Source: Gautieria morchelliformis (lineage: Eukaryota > Basidiomycota > Agaricomycetes > Gomphales > Gomphaceae). From it: a DNA stretch of 64,000 nucleotides. The DNA lies in the NCBI GenBank assembly GCA_015179125.1, contig WHVA01000209.1:116633-180632 (forward strand), written 5' to 3'. Positions 1 to 11,049 of the stretch are shown one piece after another. The first letter of the stretch is position 1. The number at the start of each line of letters is the position of its first letter. The position numbers were made by a program, and so were the translations under genes. The notes below the pieces were generated by a model. The model was given only the letters and a program-made list of their open reading frames with translations. It was not told the DNA's origin and did not search any database.

Positions 1-785
1 GGCCCGGAGGATTTCAAGGACACGTCGTACAATCCTACGATGTTCTTCAAGCGACTCTGTGAAGATGAGAATGTCGTCCATGAACACCACCACAACCCCT
101 TCATCGATGAGACTCTTGAAGATGTCATTCATCATCGTCTGGAAGGTTGCTGGGCTGTTCGTGAGTCCAAAGAACATGACTAGAGGTTCATACAGGCCCC
201 TATTTGTCCGAAAGGCTGCCTTCCACTCATCTCCCTCTTTTATGCGTACATTATTATATCCCCAGCGAATGTCAAGCTTTGTGAAGTATTTAGCCCTTCC
301 AGCAGCAATCTTATTCATGATGTCTGGAACAAGGGGCAAAGGATAGGCATTCTTGATTGTTATATCATTGAGCTTCCGGTAGTCTTGCACAAATCTAAGA
401 CTGCCGTCCTTTTTCTTCACAAAGAAGACTGGAGATGCCATAGGTGACTTGGAAGGACGGATACGATGGCTCTTCAGGTTCTCCTCAAGGAAGTTATCCA
501 GTTCCCTTTGCTCAACCGGTGACATTGGGTAAACCTTTGTGCTGAAGGGTTGTGCACCTGGATTGAGCTCAATTGCATGGTCCCAGGGCTTTCGAGGAGG
601 CAGTTGGTCAAATGACTCCTTAGAAAACACATCCTTGAACTCTTGGTATGGTTTGGGGACAAGGTCCTCGAAGGATCTGACTGGTGCAGACTTGCTGGCC
701 CGTTCAGCAAGCTGTTGGGAGACAGTCCAGCCTGCGCCAATCATTTCAGGACTCTCATTCACCTGTGACAACAGGAGCCGTAGCA
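1..785 (-). pseudogene. Ty3/gypsy pol fragment (reverse transcriptase), truncated by the window edge
   Basis: Reading the minus strand from about 785 down to 1 gives one open frame with the hallmarks of a gypsy reverse transcriptase: a linker ending near FEDLVPKPYQEF, then SPVFFVKKKDGSLRF, KLDIRWGYNNVRI, FGLTNSPATFQ and the catalytic FMDDIL box. The frame runs off the left edge, so RNase H and integrase lie outside the window. It is offset by +1 from the gag frame that ends at 755. No protease or zinc knuckle is found between gag and RT, so the element is internally deleted as well as truncated. FMDD instead of the usual YxDD is a mild departure. No function is expected now. Confidence 0.85.
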
Positions 786-1618
786 GGAGTGTGGAGTGGA
801 CGGGCAGGAGGAGGGCGATTAGGGACATGAGGTGTCTGTGCCTTCCTGACCTCTAACAGACGGCGATGATTGCGGTCAATCTGACAGGCTGCTTCCTTCC
901 AGGCTTTGAGGTTGGATGGAAGAAAGGGCTGGGCGTGGATCTTGTCAAGGATACCTGCTGGAAGGCCACGAGAATAGGCATCCTCGAGTGCCTCATCATT
1001 AAAGCCTGTCCTGCCTGCCAGGATCTCAAATTGAGCCGTGTATTCATCTGCAGACATTCCTGACGCCATCCTAAGGTCATGCAGTTTAGTGCGAGCCGTT
1101 CTGGCACGATCTGGGTCACCAAAGGCCTCCTCCACACATTTAATGAACCCCTCCAGAGTGGATATAGAGGAGGTGCCATCAATGACAGCCTGTGTCTCGT
1201 TGTGTGCCCATATCTCCGCAGAGCCTCCTGTCATGAAGGAAAGAGCATATAGGATCTTTGTGCACTCATCTGGGAAGGATGCCGGCTGGACAGCGATGGA
1301 CAATCTGATAGACCTGATAAACCCTTCAGTCTCTGCACGGTCTCCATTGAACTTCTCCGGTTCCGCTGCTTTGATAGAGCGAGTAGATGGAGGGACACTG
1401 TGAGGTACTGAGGGCGCAAGGGCTTGAGCAGCAGCAACAGCAGCGTTGGCGGCAGCATTGGCTAAGTGGTCGTGAACGTTAACAATCTGACTGTGCAGTT
1501 CCTGATTCTGCAGTTGAAGTTGCTGCAGCTGCTGTGCTTGGCTGGAAAGGAGGCCTTGAAGAAATGGCCCATGGTCACCCAGGGAGTCCCAGTATGCGTC
1601 TGGGAGTTGGTCTGCCAT
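755..1618 (-). CDS. Ty3/gypsy Gag protein, isolated
   Basis: The minus-strand frame gives a Gag polyprotein of about 287 residues when the ATG at 1618 (MADQLPDAYWDS) is used; the frame is open further upstream to 1756, but that part reads like an untranslated leader. A Gln-rich segment comes first, then a proline-rich linker, then the retrotransposon Gag fold (AAEPEKFNGDRAETEGFIRS, EEAFGDPDRARTARTKL, AGRTGFNDEALEDAYSRGL). The nucleocapsid zinc knuckle that normally follows is missing, and the frame stops at 755-757 directly against the RT frame. The structural protein may be translatable, but the element cannot be autonomous. Confidence 0.75.
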   Translation of the reverse strand: MADQLPDAYWDSLGDHGPFLQGLLSSQAQQLQQLQLQNQELHSQIVNVHDHLANAAANAAVAAAQALAPSVPHSVPPSTRSIKAAEPEKFNGDRAETEGFIRSIRLSIAVQPASFPDECTKILYALSFMTGGSAEIWAHNETQAVIDGTSSISTLEGFIKCVEEAFGDPDRARTARTKLHDLRMASGMSADEYTAQFEILAGRTGFNDEALEDAYSRGLPAGILDKIHAQPFLPSNLKAWKEAACQIDRNHRRLLEVRKAQTPHVPNRPPPARPLHTPATAPVVTGE

Positions 1619-1756
1619 AGGCTGAGATGAAGGCTGGTTAAGAAAAGTGTGTGGGGTCGTCCTATGAGCTTGATCTTCTGTGAGGGCAACACTAATGACG
1701 AAGCCACAACCAAAGATACTCAAGGAGATAAGAGCGGATACTAGGACAATGACCAA

Positions 1757-1836
1757 CTGTGTGGTGGGTATCCTCAGTTTATAACTCTACCAACGATAGA
1801 TACATGGGGACTTGCCTGTGTAGTGGGTATCCTCAG
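1757..1836. repeat. Imperfect 21-bp direct repeat upstream of gag
   Basis: The 21-mer at 1757-1777 recurs at 1816-1836 with one mismatch (core gtgggtatcctcag), 59 bp apart. It sits just upstream of the minus-strand gag, where the leader or LTR edge of that element would be. No complete LTR could be delimited around it. Confidence 0.55.
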
Positions 1837-1914
1837 AGATCAAGCTGAGGAAACGCCACCACACGGGCTACAGTCTTATAGCGCTGGCAAGGCTTACATA
1901 ATACGGGAGACGGA

Positions 1915-2540
1915 TGTTACGACCGTTCATTTCCGACTTCCGACCCTCAGTTCCGCCACTCCTTCCGCCCCTCCAATAGTTCCGCACAACGTTCCGCCCC
2001 TCCGACATTTCCGACATTCCGCCCCTTGTACATTTCCCTTGTTCTTTCGACTCTATTACTCGGACCCACCGGACCCACCTCGCCATCCATCAAAACCATA
2101 TATCCGGTCACCCTTGTAGTTCGTTGTCAGATATGTTTTCCCGACCCCTTGTTCTTTGCCATTGTTCTACCTTACCCTGAACCCCCCTTGTAGTCCCATT
2201 GTTCCCAATAGGTTAGTTCCCACACATTGTACTCGACTTCCGCTTCCTCCGGAATTTGTTTAGTACAACACCATTACTTGTTGCTCTGCGCTTTGTATAA
2301 AAACCCCCTCATGTATGTCTGTTATTCTGCAATCAGATAATCACCTTCGATACTTGATTTCCTTCGCTCCATCTCCTGTTCTTAGCACAGCGAGTCTAGC
2401 AAGATCTCAGTCTCTCTCTCAGCCTTCCGTCTTCCGCCTTCCGCCTTCCGCCTCAGTTCCGACTCAAGTTCCGACCAAACCTCTGGTCCAGTACTTTCCG
2501 ACTTCCGGCTCATTTCCGAAATACCTAGGACGATAGTTCA
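1915..2540 (+). mobile_element. Candidate LTR, TTCCG-rich, plus strand
   Basis: The block begins TGTTACGACC and ends GATAGTTCA, so it has the TG...CA ends of an LTR. A TATA-like box (ttgtataaaaacccc) lies near 2295. The end is followed at once by TTGGGGGCGCAACC, which has the form of a primer binding site starting with TGG. The block is packed with TTCCG(A/C) motifs. I see no matching 5-bp target duplication, so it may be the 5' LTR of a decayed plus-strand element, not a solo LTR. It is unrelated to the minus-strand gag to its left. No second copy was found in the window. Confidence 0.45.
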
Positions 2541-2599
2541 TTGGGGGCGCAACCTATAAGTTGAAGCCGCTGTCCTTTCCAGTTCCGACTTAGTGGAAA

Positions 2600-2762
2600 T
2601 CTCGATACGTAACAACGGAAACTTGTAGAAGGTTATGGAAGGTGACGGAATGTGACATGTGACGGAAGGTGACAGAATGTGACATGTGACGGAATGTGAT
2701 GGAAACTGACGGAAGGTAACGGAAACTCATGGAAGGAAATAGAAACTTGTGGAAGGAAATGC
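2600..2762. repeat. GGAAGGTGAC-type short tandem repeats
   Basis: Degenerate units such as gtgacggaatgtgacat and ggaaggtgac follow one another for about 160 bp. The GGAA/CGGAA motif is the complement of the TTCCG motif that crowds the preceding LTR-like block, so the two could pair as a weak foldback. Confidence 0.6.
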
Positions 2763-3192
2763 GTGAACCCTGACAATACCTGTCATTTACCAGTTGACTC
2801 CTGTTGGTCTGAAACACTGATCAGACCCGCTGACGGACAAATGCAGAAACTGCCAACTGAAACATCGGATTCCAACTTGAGAACCACTTACATGGTTACC
2901 CAAGCCGTGCAATATCATGAGATCCCACCACCAAATACCCTCAAGGCCCAAACAGAAGCAACTGCCGGACACACATCAGAGGATAATCAGAGTTCTAGAC
3001 AGGACCATGTCGAGGAACCACACTCACTGCATGAACCAGAAACACCACTCCTGGGGAGGAGTACCTGTCGAGCAACAAGCCCAAGTGCTGGCGCTTCGGC
3101 CACTGACCTTGAGCACAAACTCCCTGGCCCTAGTAAAGGTCAGGCCAAACGCAAAACTTGCGTGGATAAGGAGTGAGCCCCTTTTGAAATAG
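2763..3192 (+). pseudogene. Possible retroelement zinc-knuckle relic
   Basis: A 137-codon plus-strand frame (2763-3176) has no recognisable fold. In another frame around 3084-3110 the sequence reads KPKCWRFGH followed by stops. Cys-Trp-x-x-Gly-His resembles part of the zinc knuckles in Gag-like proteins of LINE-type elements. Frames switch, and there is no intact knuckle. I treat this as a relic of uncertain origin. Confidence 0.2.
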
Positions 3193-3955
3193 GGTGAGTA
3201 TGATACAATGGTGATGGATCACTCAGGGTGACTCAAACAAAAGAACCGCAAGGGTGTGGCAAGAGGTACATGCAATGGCTGCTGAAGACATAGTGGCCAA
3301 CGAGCTTTTGTAGGCCTCGCATGCTGTCTGAGAAGGCTGCGATCGCCGAACAGTATGTCCACTGAACCGTAATTTTTATGTTGAACCTTTGACATAAACA
3401 GAGAACGTGTGGCCCACACATCATTATCGGCATCTCATGGCTGTGGTGGAGGCAAGCGTGGTATCAGGGGGTCAAGAGGTTGAGGGGCTGGCGTATGGGG
3501 CCACAAGGCCGCAGGAGCCTAGCGGGAATTGCACACGGTGAGTGCCTGGCACTGCCCGAGCCCAAAAATGATCCTGATGACCTAAAAATGATCACAGGCG
3601 ATTGATTCACTGATATAGGTACCTCGGAAGTGCCCCAAAGTGACCTAGAATAGATTGGATATAGAGCCTATTCTTGAATCATGGTTATATTGGATTGACA
3701 TAATTAACGATGTGGATTTCCATTGCAACTCCATTGGATTGAATTTGGATTTGTATCAAGTCGAAATCTGTGAATTCTTGCATTGGATTCCCAGTGAATT
3801 CATGGGTTAGTTCAATGCGAATGTTGAATGGTATTTTCATCGTATTGCCATCATATTTTTGGGATTATCGGTGGGGCAGGAGTGGAATCGGATGGAGAAA
3901 AAAAATCCAATAGAAAAGCAATTAATCAAAAGGCCCTTGCTCATAAGGTAGGATT
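3193..3955. other. No gene seen
   Basis: Short frames only. From about 3650 to 3810 the DNA is rich in degenerate attggatt/gaattc words without a regular period. No structural RNA, promoter or element end was recognised. Confidence 0.6.
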
Positions 3956-4380
3956 TCATAGTTTCAGCTTTATTGCCTGTCGCGCTTTGCATAGGTTTCC
4001 TCCCCACACATAGTGAAGGGGAGCTCTTTTCTGGAGGCCTATATACCATGTCTCGGATGTGTAACGAAGATGGGACAGAAAGGTGCAGGTGAAGATATCC
4101 ACAATGGCCTCCTCAGGAGAAGATGAGGCAATATATATGAGATGGGCAAGGTCCCTAGTGAGATGGTCAGTGATATCTTTTCTGTCCATCTTTGTCAGAA
4201 ATTCAGGGTCGACTAGGATCTGAGGAAGGCTTGGAATTTGAAAAAATGTGGGGACATCGCAGGGCAGGATTGTAATGGAATAGTCAAGTAATTCAGCAGT
4301 TGTCCTGTGACACCCTGATTTCTCTGTGCGTATTCTGCAAGCACTGGCCGTGGTGGTCTGGGAAGAAAACAGAATGTTAT
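3956..4380 (-). CDS. Hypothetical protein fragment
   Basis: A minus-strand frame stays open from the family A LTR boundary (about 4385) to 3956, about 140 codons outside the LTR. It has plausible composition (SITILPCDVPTFFQIPSL, KMDRKDITDHLTRDLAHL) but no motif I recognise. Its upstream end runs into the solo LTR, so the first residues of the open frame come from LTR sequence and the true start, if any, is lost. It could be a truncated host gene or chance. Confidence 0.25.
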
Positions 4381-4390
4381 GGAAGCTTCG

Positions 4391-5661
4391 TGTCATGATG
4401 CGTTTATTTCTCATATTCGGGTGCTCTGTCCTGCCATTTGTCACTCCATCTCCGTGTTCGTTCTGATCGCCATTGTCACGTTCGGCACCCAGTTCTCGCT
4501 GTTCGCGCCAATTACCATGGCTATGCCATCAACAAGCGATCGACGTCTTTGGACTAACCTGGCAGTCATTGTTGGGCCTATCACCTCCTCTGCTCGACCC
4601 TCTTCCGATGGTGTTCTGACAATCGGATTGTCATGACCTGTGTATTTCCTGCACCTTGTTACCCCGATTTCCTCGTTCACTACTCCTCCCCCGTGTTCGC
4701 CTGGCTTCGCCCTCCACCTCGACTTCTCCTTCCCTATTACATCACTCTTTGCCCTCCCTCGCATTTCGCCGGACAGCTATTCGCTGCTCGCACATTTCGC
4801 CAACAGGCACGCCATCAAATATGATCGATACCATTTACCCGGCGTGATGATTCATCACTAACCCCATCATCTTCTTAATCCAACCCCTGTGGGTTTTCAT
4901 ATGGCCAAAGTATGTTCGCGGGGCGTTCCTTCCGTAGGCCGTGTGGGATCAACCCAGTGGACGAAGAGTCTGTGCAGGGTGACATGTATGCGGGTCCCAA
5001 GACATGGTTTCGTACATAAGTACCTTCGCCACCGTTACTCTCCGTCGTTTCATGTTCGCACTCCTCTCTCACTCTATTGTATGTTTATTCCACCCCTTTA
5101 GTATCATGACTGCACACCCCTATCCAACCCTGCCTCGTGATGGCCTCTTCCCTATTCGCTGATACCTTACGAGCATTCGGTATAAGTAGTTTACATTCAC
5201 ATGTACATTCCCCAGTTCAATTATCATACGTCGTCCATCTTGTGCAAACTTGACCTCGCTGTGATCATCGTCTTGAGCCTCCCCTTGAAGATTTCTATCT
5301 TCGACCAGCAAAGGGCTTAGGCATCACTGGTGAGTTCTCATACTTCATCTTCGTTACCTTAGCCTTCGAACTACTTTCTGTGCCATTGGTGGAGGGCTCC
5401 GAAGGAGCACCTTCGCCAGCGAAGGGACTGTCGAAACTTAGACAGCCCTTCCGTGACATCTTGCACGTTATGTTGTCAAGTGCCGCGAGCTATTTCGCTA
5501 CGACTGTAGATAGGGCGAGCCCCGTTCGGGCAGCCCGATTGTTTCGTGAACATTCATTGGTTCACTTATTCGCCAAACGGCATACTTATTCGCACAAGTT
5601 ATTCGGGCATTCGCTGTGTTCACTAATACACGATATTAACGCCTAAAAACCAATCTTGACA
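4391..5661 (+). mobile_element. Solo LTR, family A (1,271 bp)
   Basis: It starts TGTCATGATGCG and ends CAATCTTGACA. It is flanked on both sides by the 5-bp duplication CTTCG (4386-4390 and 5662-5666), the signature of LTR integration followed by LTR-LTR recombination. The same family recurs at 14118-14577 (5' part), in the interrupted minus-strand copy 21150-21795 plus 29294-29764, and as a diverged 3' part at 31190-31618. The several open frames inside it are not conserved between copies and are not genes. The internal region of this family was not found in the window. Confidence 0.9.
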
Positions 5662-5666
5662 CTTCG

Positions 5667-7297
5667 CTACCAAGTAAACATTTATAGTGAATCCTGCCTC
5701 AGAATTATATTTCCTCTAAGCTATACCCAAGCATCTTGTCTGTGTAGCTCAACCATTAGTGCTTGTGTGTGCATATAACTTTTCTCACACATCACTGCGC
5801 TCATTCGATTCACGTTGGGCACACTTGTATATGCCTACATAACAAATAATACTGTACATGACTGCATCACACCTTATATATACCTACATAACAAATAGCA
5901 ATACATGTCTGACTGTAACATTTCACAAATTTACCGAACTTAACAAAATGCAATAACATGTAAACTTACTTATTACACCATTGGCACCTTAACACTTAAG
6001 TTGAAGCTGCATTAATTGCGGGGGAAGGTTGAAACACAATGTAAATTGATTTAATGCATAACGATTAATCTCTCAACATTACTTATAATGTCACCTATAT
6101 GAATCCTCTTTCAAACCGGTAAGACCATATGTTGATAGTTGTCTACCTGGTTGTTAGGTAATTGTTAGGCCGATTAGGACATACCTAGTTAATCAGTACA
6201 TGTCACTGGATGCTGACTCTATTAGTAAGTATCTACTTAATCATTACTTGTTGGTATAGTGCAAAACTGATCAGCTGCCTCTTCATTGTCAGGTCTGATA
6301 AGGCGGTACCACAGCCTGATGGCTTGATGAGCCTTGTCGGGCCTGATATGGACTTTTGAGTTTTTCTGACTTTAAGATGTGTTCGGTCACATGTTTTGCT
6401 CCCCGGTGTGGATTTGGTGCTTTGCATCAGAAACACAGAAAAAAAATTTTGACCCATCGACTAGGCCCTCCCATTGGTTTAACATGTAAAATTAGCATGA
6501 AAAACTTTCTGCCGTATACTACCACACTCGGCAGAATACCCCTTTTGCCATTTCTGCCATTTCCGGCAATTGGCAGAATAAATTTCATTCTGCCCACGAC
6601 ACTAGTCAGTCCAGACTTGACTGCAAATGGCTGCAACCTGTATCATCTATGCCTAAAGGCCAGGGCCGAATGTACAACCCACGTGGCCAGCAGTACCTTC
6701 TGCTATTCACCTTCACCTCCCGGCATAGAGATTCTCTAAACTGATATTCTTATTTATAGATCGGTACTTAAGTTGCTGATCTTTTCTCTTGTTTTTGCTC
6801 ACGCATGCATCGTCGAGAATTATACATCTGAACGTCTGACGGTGAAGTATATCTCAGTTCTCTGACTAAAGCCAAGGCTGTCTCTATTGTCTGTTGGGGT
6901 GCTATCTTACTGAAGAGATGAGCATACTCAATCGCGACGCCAACTGTTTCTTAGTATGTCGTGATGCTTCGGGAACCCTCCTGCGAACAGCTGTCCCCAG
7001 TCATGTAAGCGGTTGTTTATGAGCAAGTCGTCACCAAATTTCGAAGTCGCACTTTGCTACTGTAACAGCGTGCTGCGATGTGGAGATGGAGATGGCGAGG
7101 TTTCTTAGGCTTCAGGGCACGTGTGGACCGTTTCCTGTGTGGGCAGTGGGACCCTTGCCTCGTGGGTGAATCGCATAGCGTTGATTGTCACAGCCCCAAA
7201 CAGCACTAGGGCATTGCCACGACGAGCATCAGAATGTCTATGTATGAGATGGCAGCGCTGGAATGTTGTGTACCCCCATAACCATCGACTCAATTTG
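5667..7297. other. No gene seen
   Basis: AT-rich DNA with short frames only. From about 7110 to 7297 it resembles the inverted upstream segment at 42900-43165, so the last 200 bp are probably the promoter and 5' UTR of the NACHT gene that follows. Nothing else is recognisable. Confidence 0.55.
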
Positions 7298-7331
7298 ATG
7301 GCTGAAGCTCTGGCAGGTCTGGGAGTAGCAG

Positions 7332-7385
7332 GCAAGTTGGCTATACTTATATTCCTTCTACTGTGATGCTCATCAATCCACTCAG
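7332..7385 (+). other. GC-AG intron 1 of the NACHT gene
   Basis: Splicing GCAAGT at 7332 to the AG at 7384-7385 (54 nt) joins GVA to ASV in phase and restores a typical STAND N-terminus. GCAAGT is the standard GC-type donor. A CTCAT branch-like motif lies before the acceptor. No GT donor in reach gives a usable join. Confidence 0.6.
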
Positions 7386-8145
7386 CGAGCGTCATTGCGG
7401 TTGTCCAGCTCACCGAAGATGTTATCGGCAGGTGCTCCGCGTACGGAACTGCATACAGGAATGCGTCCAGAGATATGCGCAGACTCAGTGACCAGATCTC
7501 CGGGCTACGTCAGGTTCTCCTTGACCTTAATGGGCTCATAGTGGCTGAGGACTTCCAAAGGCCCTCTCGATTGCCAACTTTGATGGCCGCGCTCAGTATA
7601 TCCAATGAGCCTCAAACTTCTGGCAGGGCTCCCGAGCTGACAAACGGTGAGGATGGCTCGCGACCTGGCAATAGACCAACTGAATCGATGCCAAATAGGC
7701 ATGCGAGTCTCCTGAAAAGCCTCTTGAAGAATTTCAAGCGCAAAGGACGCGGGAATACGATAGAAGCCCGGTATGAACGCACAGATGGTATATGGTATCC
7801 CCCCGCAACAACTAGCAATTCCAGGAATACGTCGGAAACCCATGTTGAACGCGCAGATGACATCGCCCGCGCCTCTGCGACAAATGGTGATGCCTTAGCA
7901 ACTGAAGGTGGCAATACAGCAGGGAATGCGTCGGACAGCAACAATGACCGCATGAGTTTACCTCGTGTTCTTAAGGATTGTCACAACGAGCTGCAGAGCC
8001 TGGCGAAGAAGCTAGAAACAAAGGATGTACGTGCATCTCGCGTGGAAGCATTGTTTTACACATTCAACCAAGCCGAGGTTAACAAGACTCTCGACAACCT
8101 CCAGAGGTTCCAGAAGCAGCTTAATACGGCATTGAACATTGATCA

Positions 8146-9216
8146 TGTTATGATAAACACAATTATTTTCACTTCAAATCATTTATATATAAAAAGAAAC
8201 TAATAAAGAAAGAAAGAAAAACAAAAGAAAAATCAAAAAGCAACAGAAATTATATTCATGACAGACGTCGGCGCAGACGACGATCACACAAATTTATGAT
8301 ATGCTATATTACTCATAGATCGGGTAATATACAGGAGCTCGAGCGTCGACCACGTGCAGTCGATCAGGGACGGCGCGCCTATCGAGTGATGGCATCGGCC
8401 ATGACGTCGACAGGCGCCAGGCCATAGGCACCGAGGGGTGCGGGCACCAAACGCCGCAGAGAACAAAATACTGCGCAGGGGTATAGCGTGCTGTGGAGCG
8501 ACCTGAGAAAGTCACCTGCAGTATACATATTCAATCAGCTGCCCCACAGAAAGGGCACAGAGACAGCGGCCCCATCTCCAAGACCAGCATATATGCTGGG
8601 CAGGGTAGACTCAACTCCATTTTTCTATTTGAATCCCATGACATGTCTGACTGATTACTGTCTTAACATCATGTGGACAGGGGCTTTGTATACTAGGTAC
8701 AGATCTCTATTCCAAAGCCCAGACAATCCTAACACCATCCCCATCACCCCATGACTTTATGACTATAAATCAGTCACCCCTTAGTTACAAAGTAGTTTTT
8801 CGACCCATCTATCCAATATCTTGAACACTAGTAGTTACTATCAATATAGTATAAATAGCTAGTACAAATGTATGAACGAAATCGTCCAGAATCAATTATT
8901 CTGCCCCCTGAAATTGCTGTAATCTTGTTTGATAGTTACAGAGCTCAGATCTTGATAGTTTATTCTAAATCTTCGTCGAGGGTCTACTATCACTGTTTAC
9001 TCTATACTACCTTAAAAGAGAACGCTTTTGATTTGACTATCCCTTGGATCGATACCGTTCTTCTGTCGACGCGGTCACGTGACCCTCATTCATCAGTGCT
9101 GGACGCGCCTTGAAAGGCTTAGTTAGCACACAGACGAGGGGCGAATACAGTGGTTTCAATCACTGAGAAATAGAATTCTACTTGTTAAAGGCACTAATTG
9201 ATATTTTAATCTAAAA
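8146..9216 (+). mobile_element. 1,071-bp insertion in the NACHT gene, probably a solo LTR
   Basis: The segment is flanked by the direct repeat GATCA (8141-8145 and 9217-9221). Removing it with one GATCA copy restores the exon end and a normal 52-nt intron (9225-9276). It begins TGTTATGATAAAC. A TATAAATAG box lies near 8850, and an A-rich stretch (8180-8255) follows its start. Its far end is ATCTAAAA, not CA, so the LTR label is tentative. Small frames inside are not convincing. Confidence 0.65.
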
Positions 9217-10196
9217 GATCAAACGTAGGTTCGACTGTCTAACCACGGACTGCAGCTGATCCTTTGATGCCGACAGACGTTTGATGCTGGAGATGCGTGA
9301 AAACCAACATCGTCAGGATATCTATAATTGGCTGTCGGCTCCTGACTAGGAGTCAAAACATTTGACCGCCATCACAGAGCGAGAAGGAAACACTGGCGCG
9401 TGGTTTGTGCAGGGAGACAGTTTCCGGGAATGGAGAGGGAAGCCCAAGTCGTTCCTATGGCTTCATGGCAAGGGTGCGTTCTCTGCTTAGCTTATTGATG
9501 GTCGTCGCTGATTATTATACACAGCTGGTTCTGGGAAGACTATCTTATGGTATATAAGCAAACCTATTGAGATATCTAGGTATCGTGCTAACAAATGCGT
9601 GTATCAAGCTCGACCATCATTAGGGAGATCTCCCGTCATTGCGAATCAGACTCCTCGCTCGCAATCGCATTCTTCTACTTCGATTTTCACAGCAAGGATA
9701 CAAAGCCGCCTGCCGTCCTTCATGCACTGATTAGACAGCTGTCCCCGAGGGCCCCTGCAAAGACATCTCCGAAGATCCCTGACTATCTGGGGGACTTATT
9801 CTCTAGAAAAGGGGATGGGAAGCAATCACCATCTTCGGAGGAACTGGAGTTGACACTTAAGTCCATCATTGGGACTTTCAAGAATGACGTGTATATTATC
9901 TTCGATGCCCTTGACGAATGCCCGGATCGACCTCAATTTCTGAAACTGATCAAAGAAATCTATGAATGGAACTTCGACAAATTGCACCTCCTAGCAACGA
10001 GTCGGTATGAGCAAGACATTGAGAAGACACTGAGGGACTTTGTTTCACATCAGGTGCCCATGGCTGAGAGTCTCGTCGACGGCGACATCCAAGTCTATGT
10101 GTCAAGGCAGATGAATGATGATCCCAAATTCATTAGATACTCGGAAGAAAAAAGGCAAACCATCAAGACCACTTTAATGGATGGTGCACATGGCAT

Positions 10197-10247
10197 GTAT
10201 GTGATCATTTTTACGTTCTCGGTGACCGCTACTAACGGGTCAGCCAG
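10197..10247 (+). other. 51-nt in-frame intron in the NACHT domain
   Basis: GTATGT at 10197, a TACTAAC branch site and CCAG at 10247 mark an intron whose removal joins HGM to FRWVV, the usual sequence here in fungal NACHT proteins. Its length is a multiple of three and it contains no stop, so the unspliced frame stays open and a plain ORF scan hides it. Confidence 0.7.
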
Positions 10248-11049
10248 GTTTCGATGGGTTGTTTGTCAGCTGGATTCACTACGAAATTGCCGATCTCCCC
10301 ATGAGCTCCAGATGGCACTCATTGATCTACCACCGACTCTGTACGAGACCTACGATAGGATTCTCCTACGCATCGACGAGCGCGATAAAGGAAATGCTCT
10401 CAAATTGTTGCAATGGCTCGCTTTCTCGGTCGACAAGGTGTCGTTCAGCGAGGCCGTGGATGTACTCGCTACGAATCCTGATACCGTAAATGGTCCCTTT
10501 TTCGACCGAGATCGGCGGTTTGATGATCCACGGGACATTCTGACCATATGCTCGAGCCTGGTCACCATTAGCGTCGTGCAGCCAAACCCAGATTATTTCG
10601 AGTCCAAGGAGCGGGGAAGTTTCACAGAACTCAAGCTGGCACATTTCTCCGTGCGCGAATATTTGGTCTGGGAAGGCCTGCGCAGCCACTTCAAGCTGGC
10701 CATCTATCACTGCAACGAAAAACAGGCCAATACGTTCATGGCCAAGACATGTGTAGCCTACCTGTTGCAATTCAACCAGCATGGTTGCATAAGCAAGAAT
10801 ACGCGCATATCCTATCCACTATGTTCATATGCTGCGCGATATTGGATTCGCCATGCCCAGCCAGATAATGACAATGACATTGATTTGCGCCGACTGATTA
10901 TGGCTCTCCTTCAATCCAAGAATGCAGGGGTGTACTCAAATTGGCTGGAGCTTAATAACATATATCTAGGAGCGAGAGGCGCTCCTATCTACTATACATC
11001 AATGGCTGGGCTAGCAAAAGCATCCCAGGATCTTTTGGAGAATGGGGCA

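Noticed and set aside
2600..2762. CRISPR-like array
   Set aside because: Units are degenerate and contiguous with no spacers, and the host is a fungus.
4441..4764. Frames within the family A LTR
   Set aside because: They are not conserved in the other LTR copies and cross LTR features.
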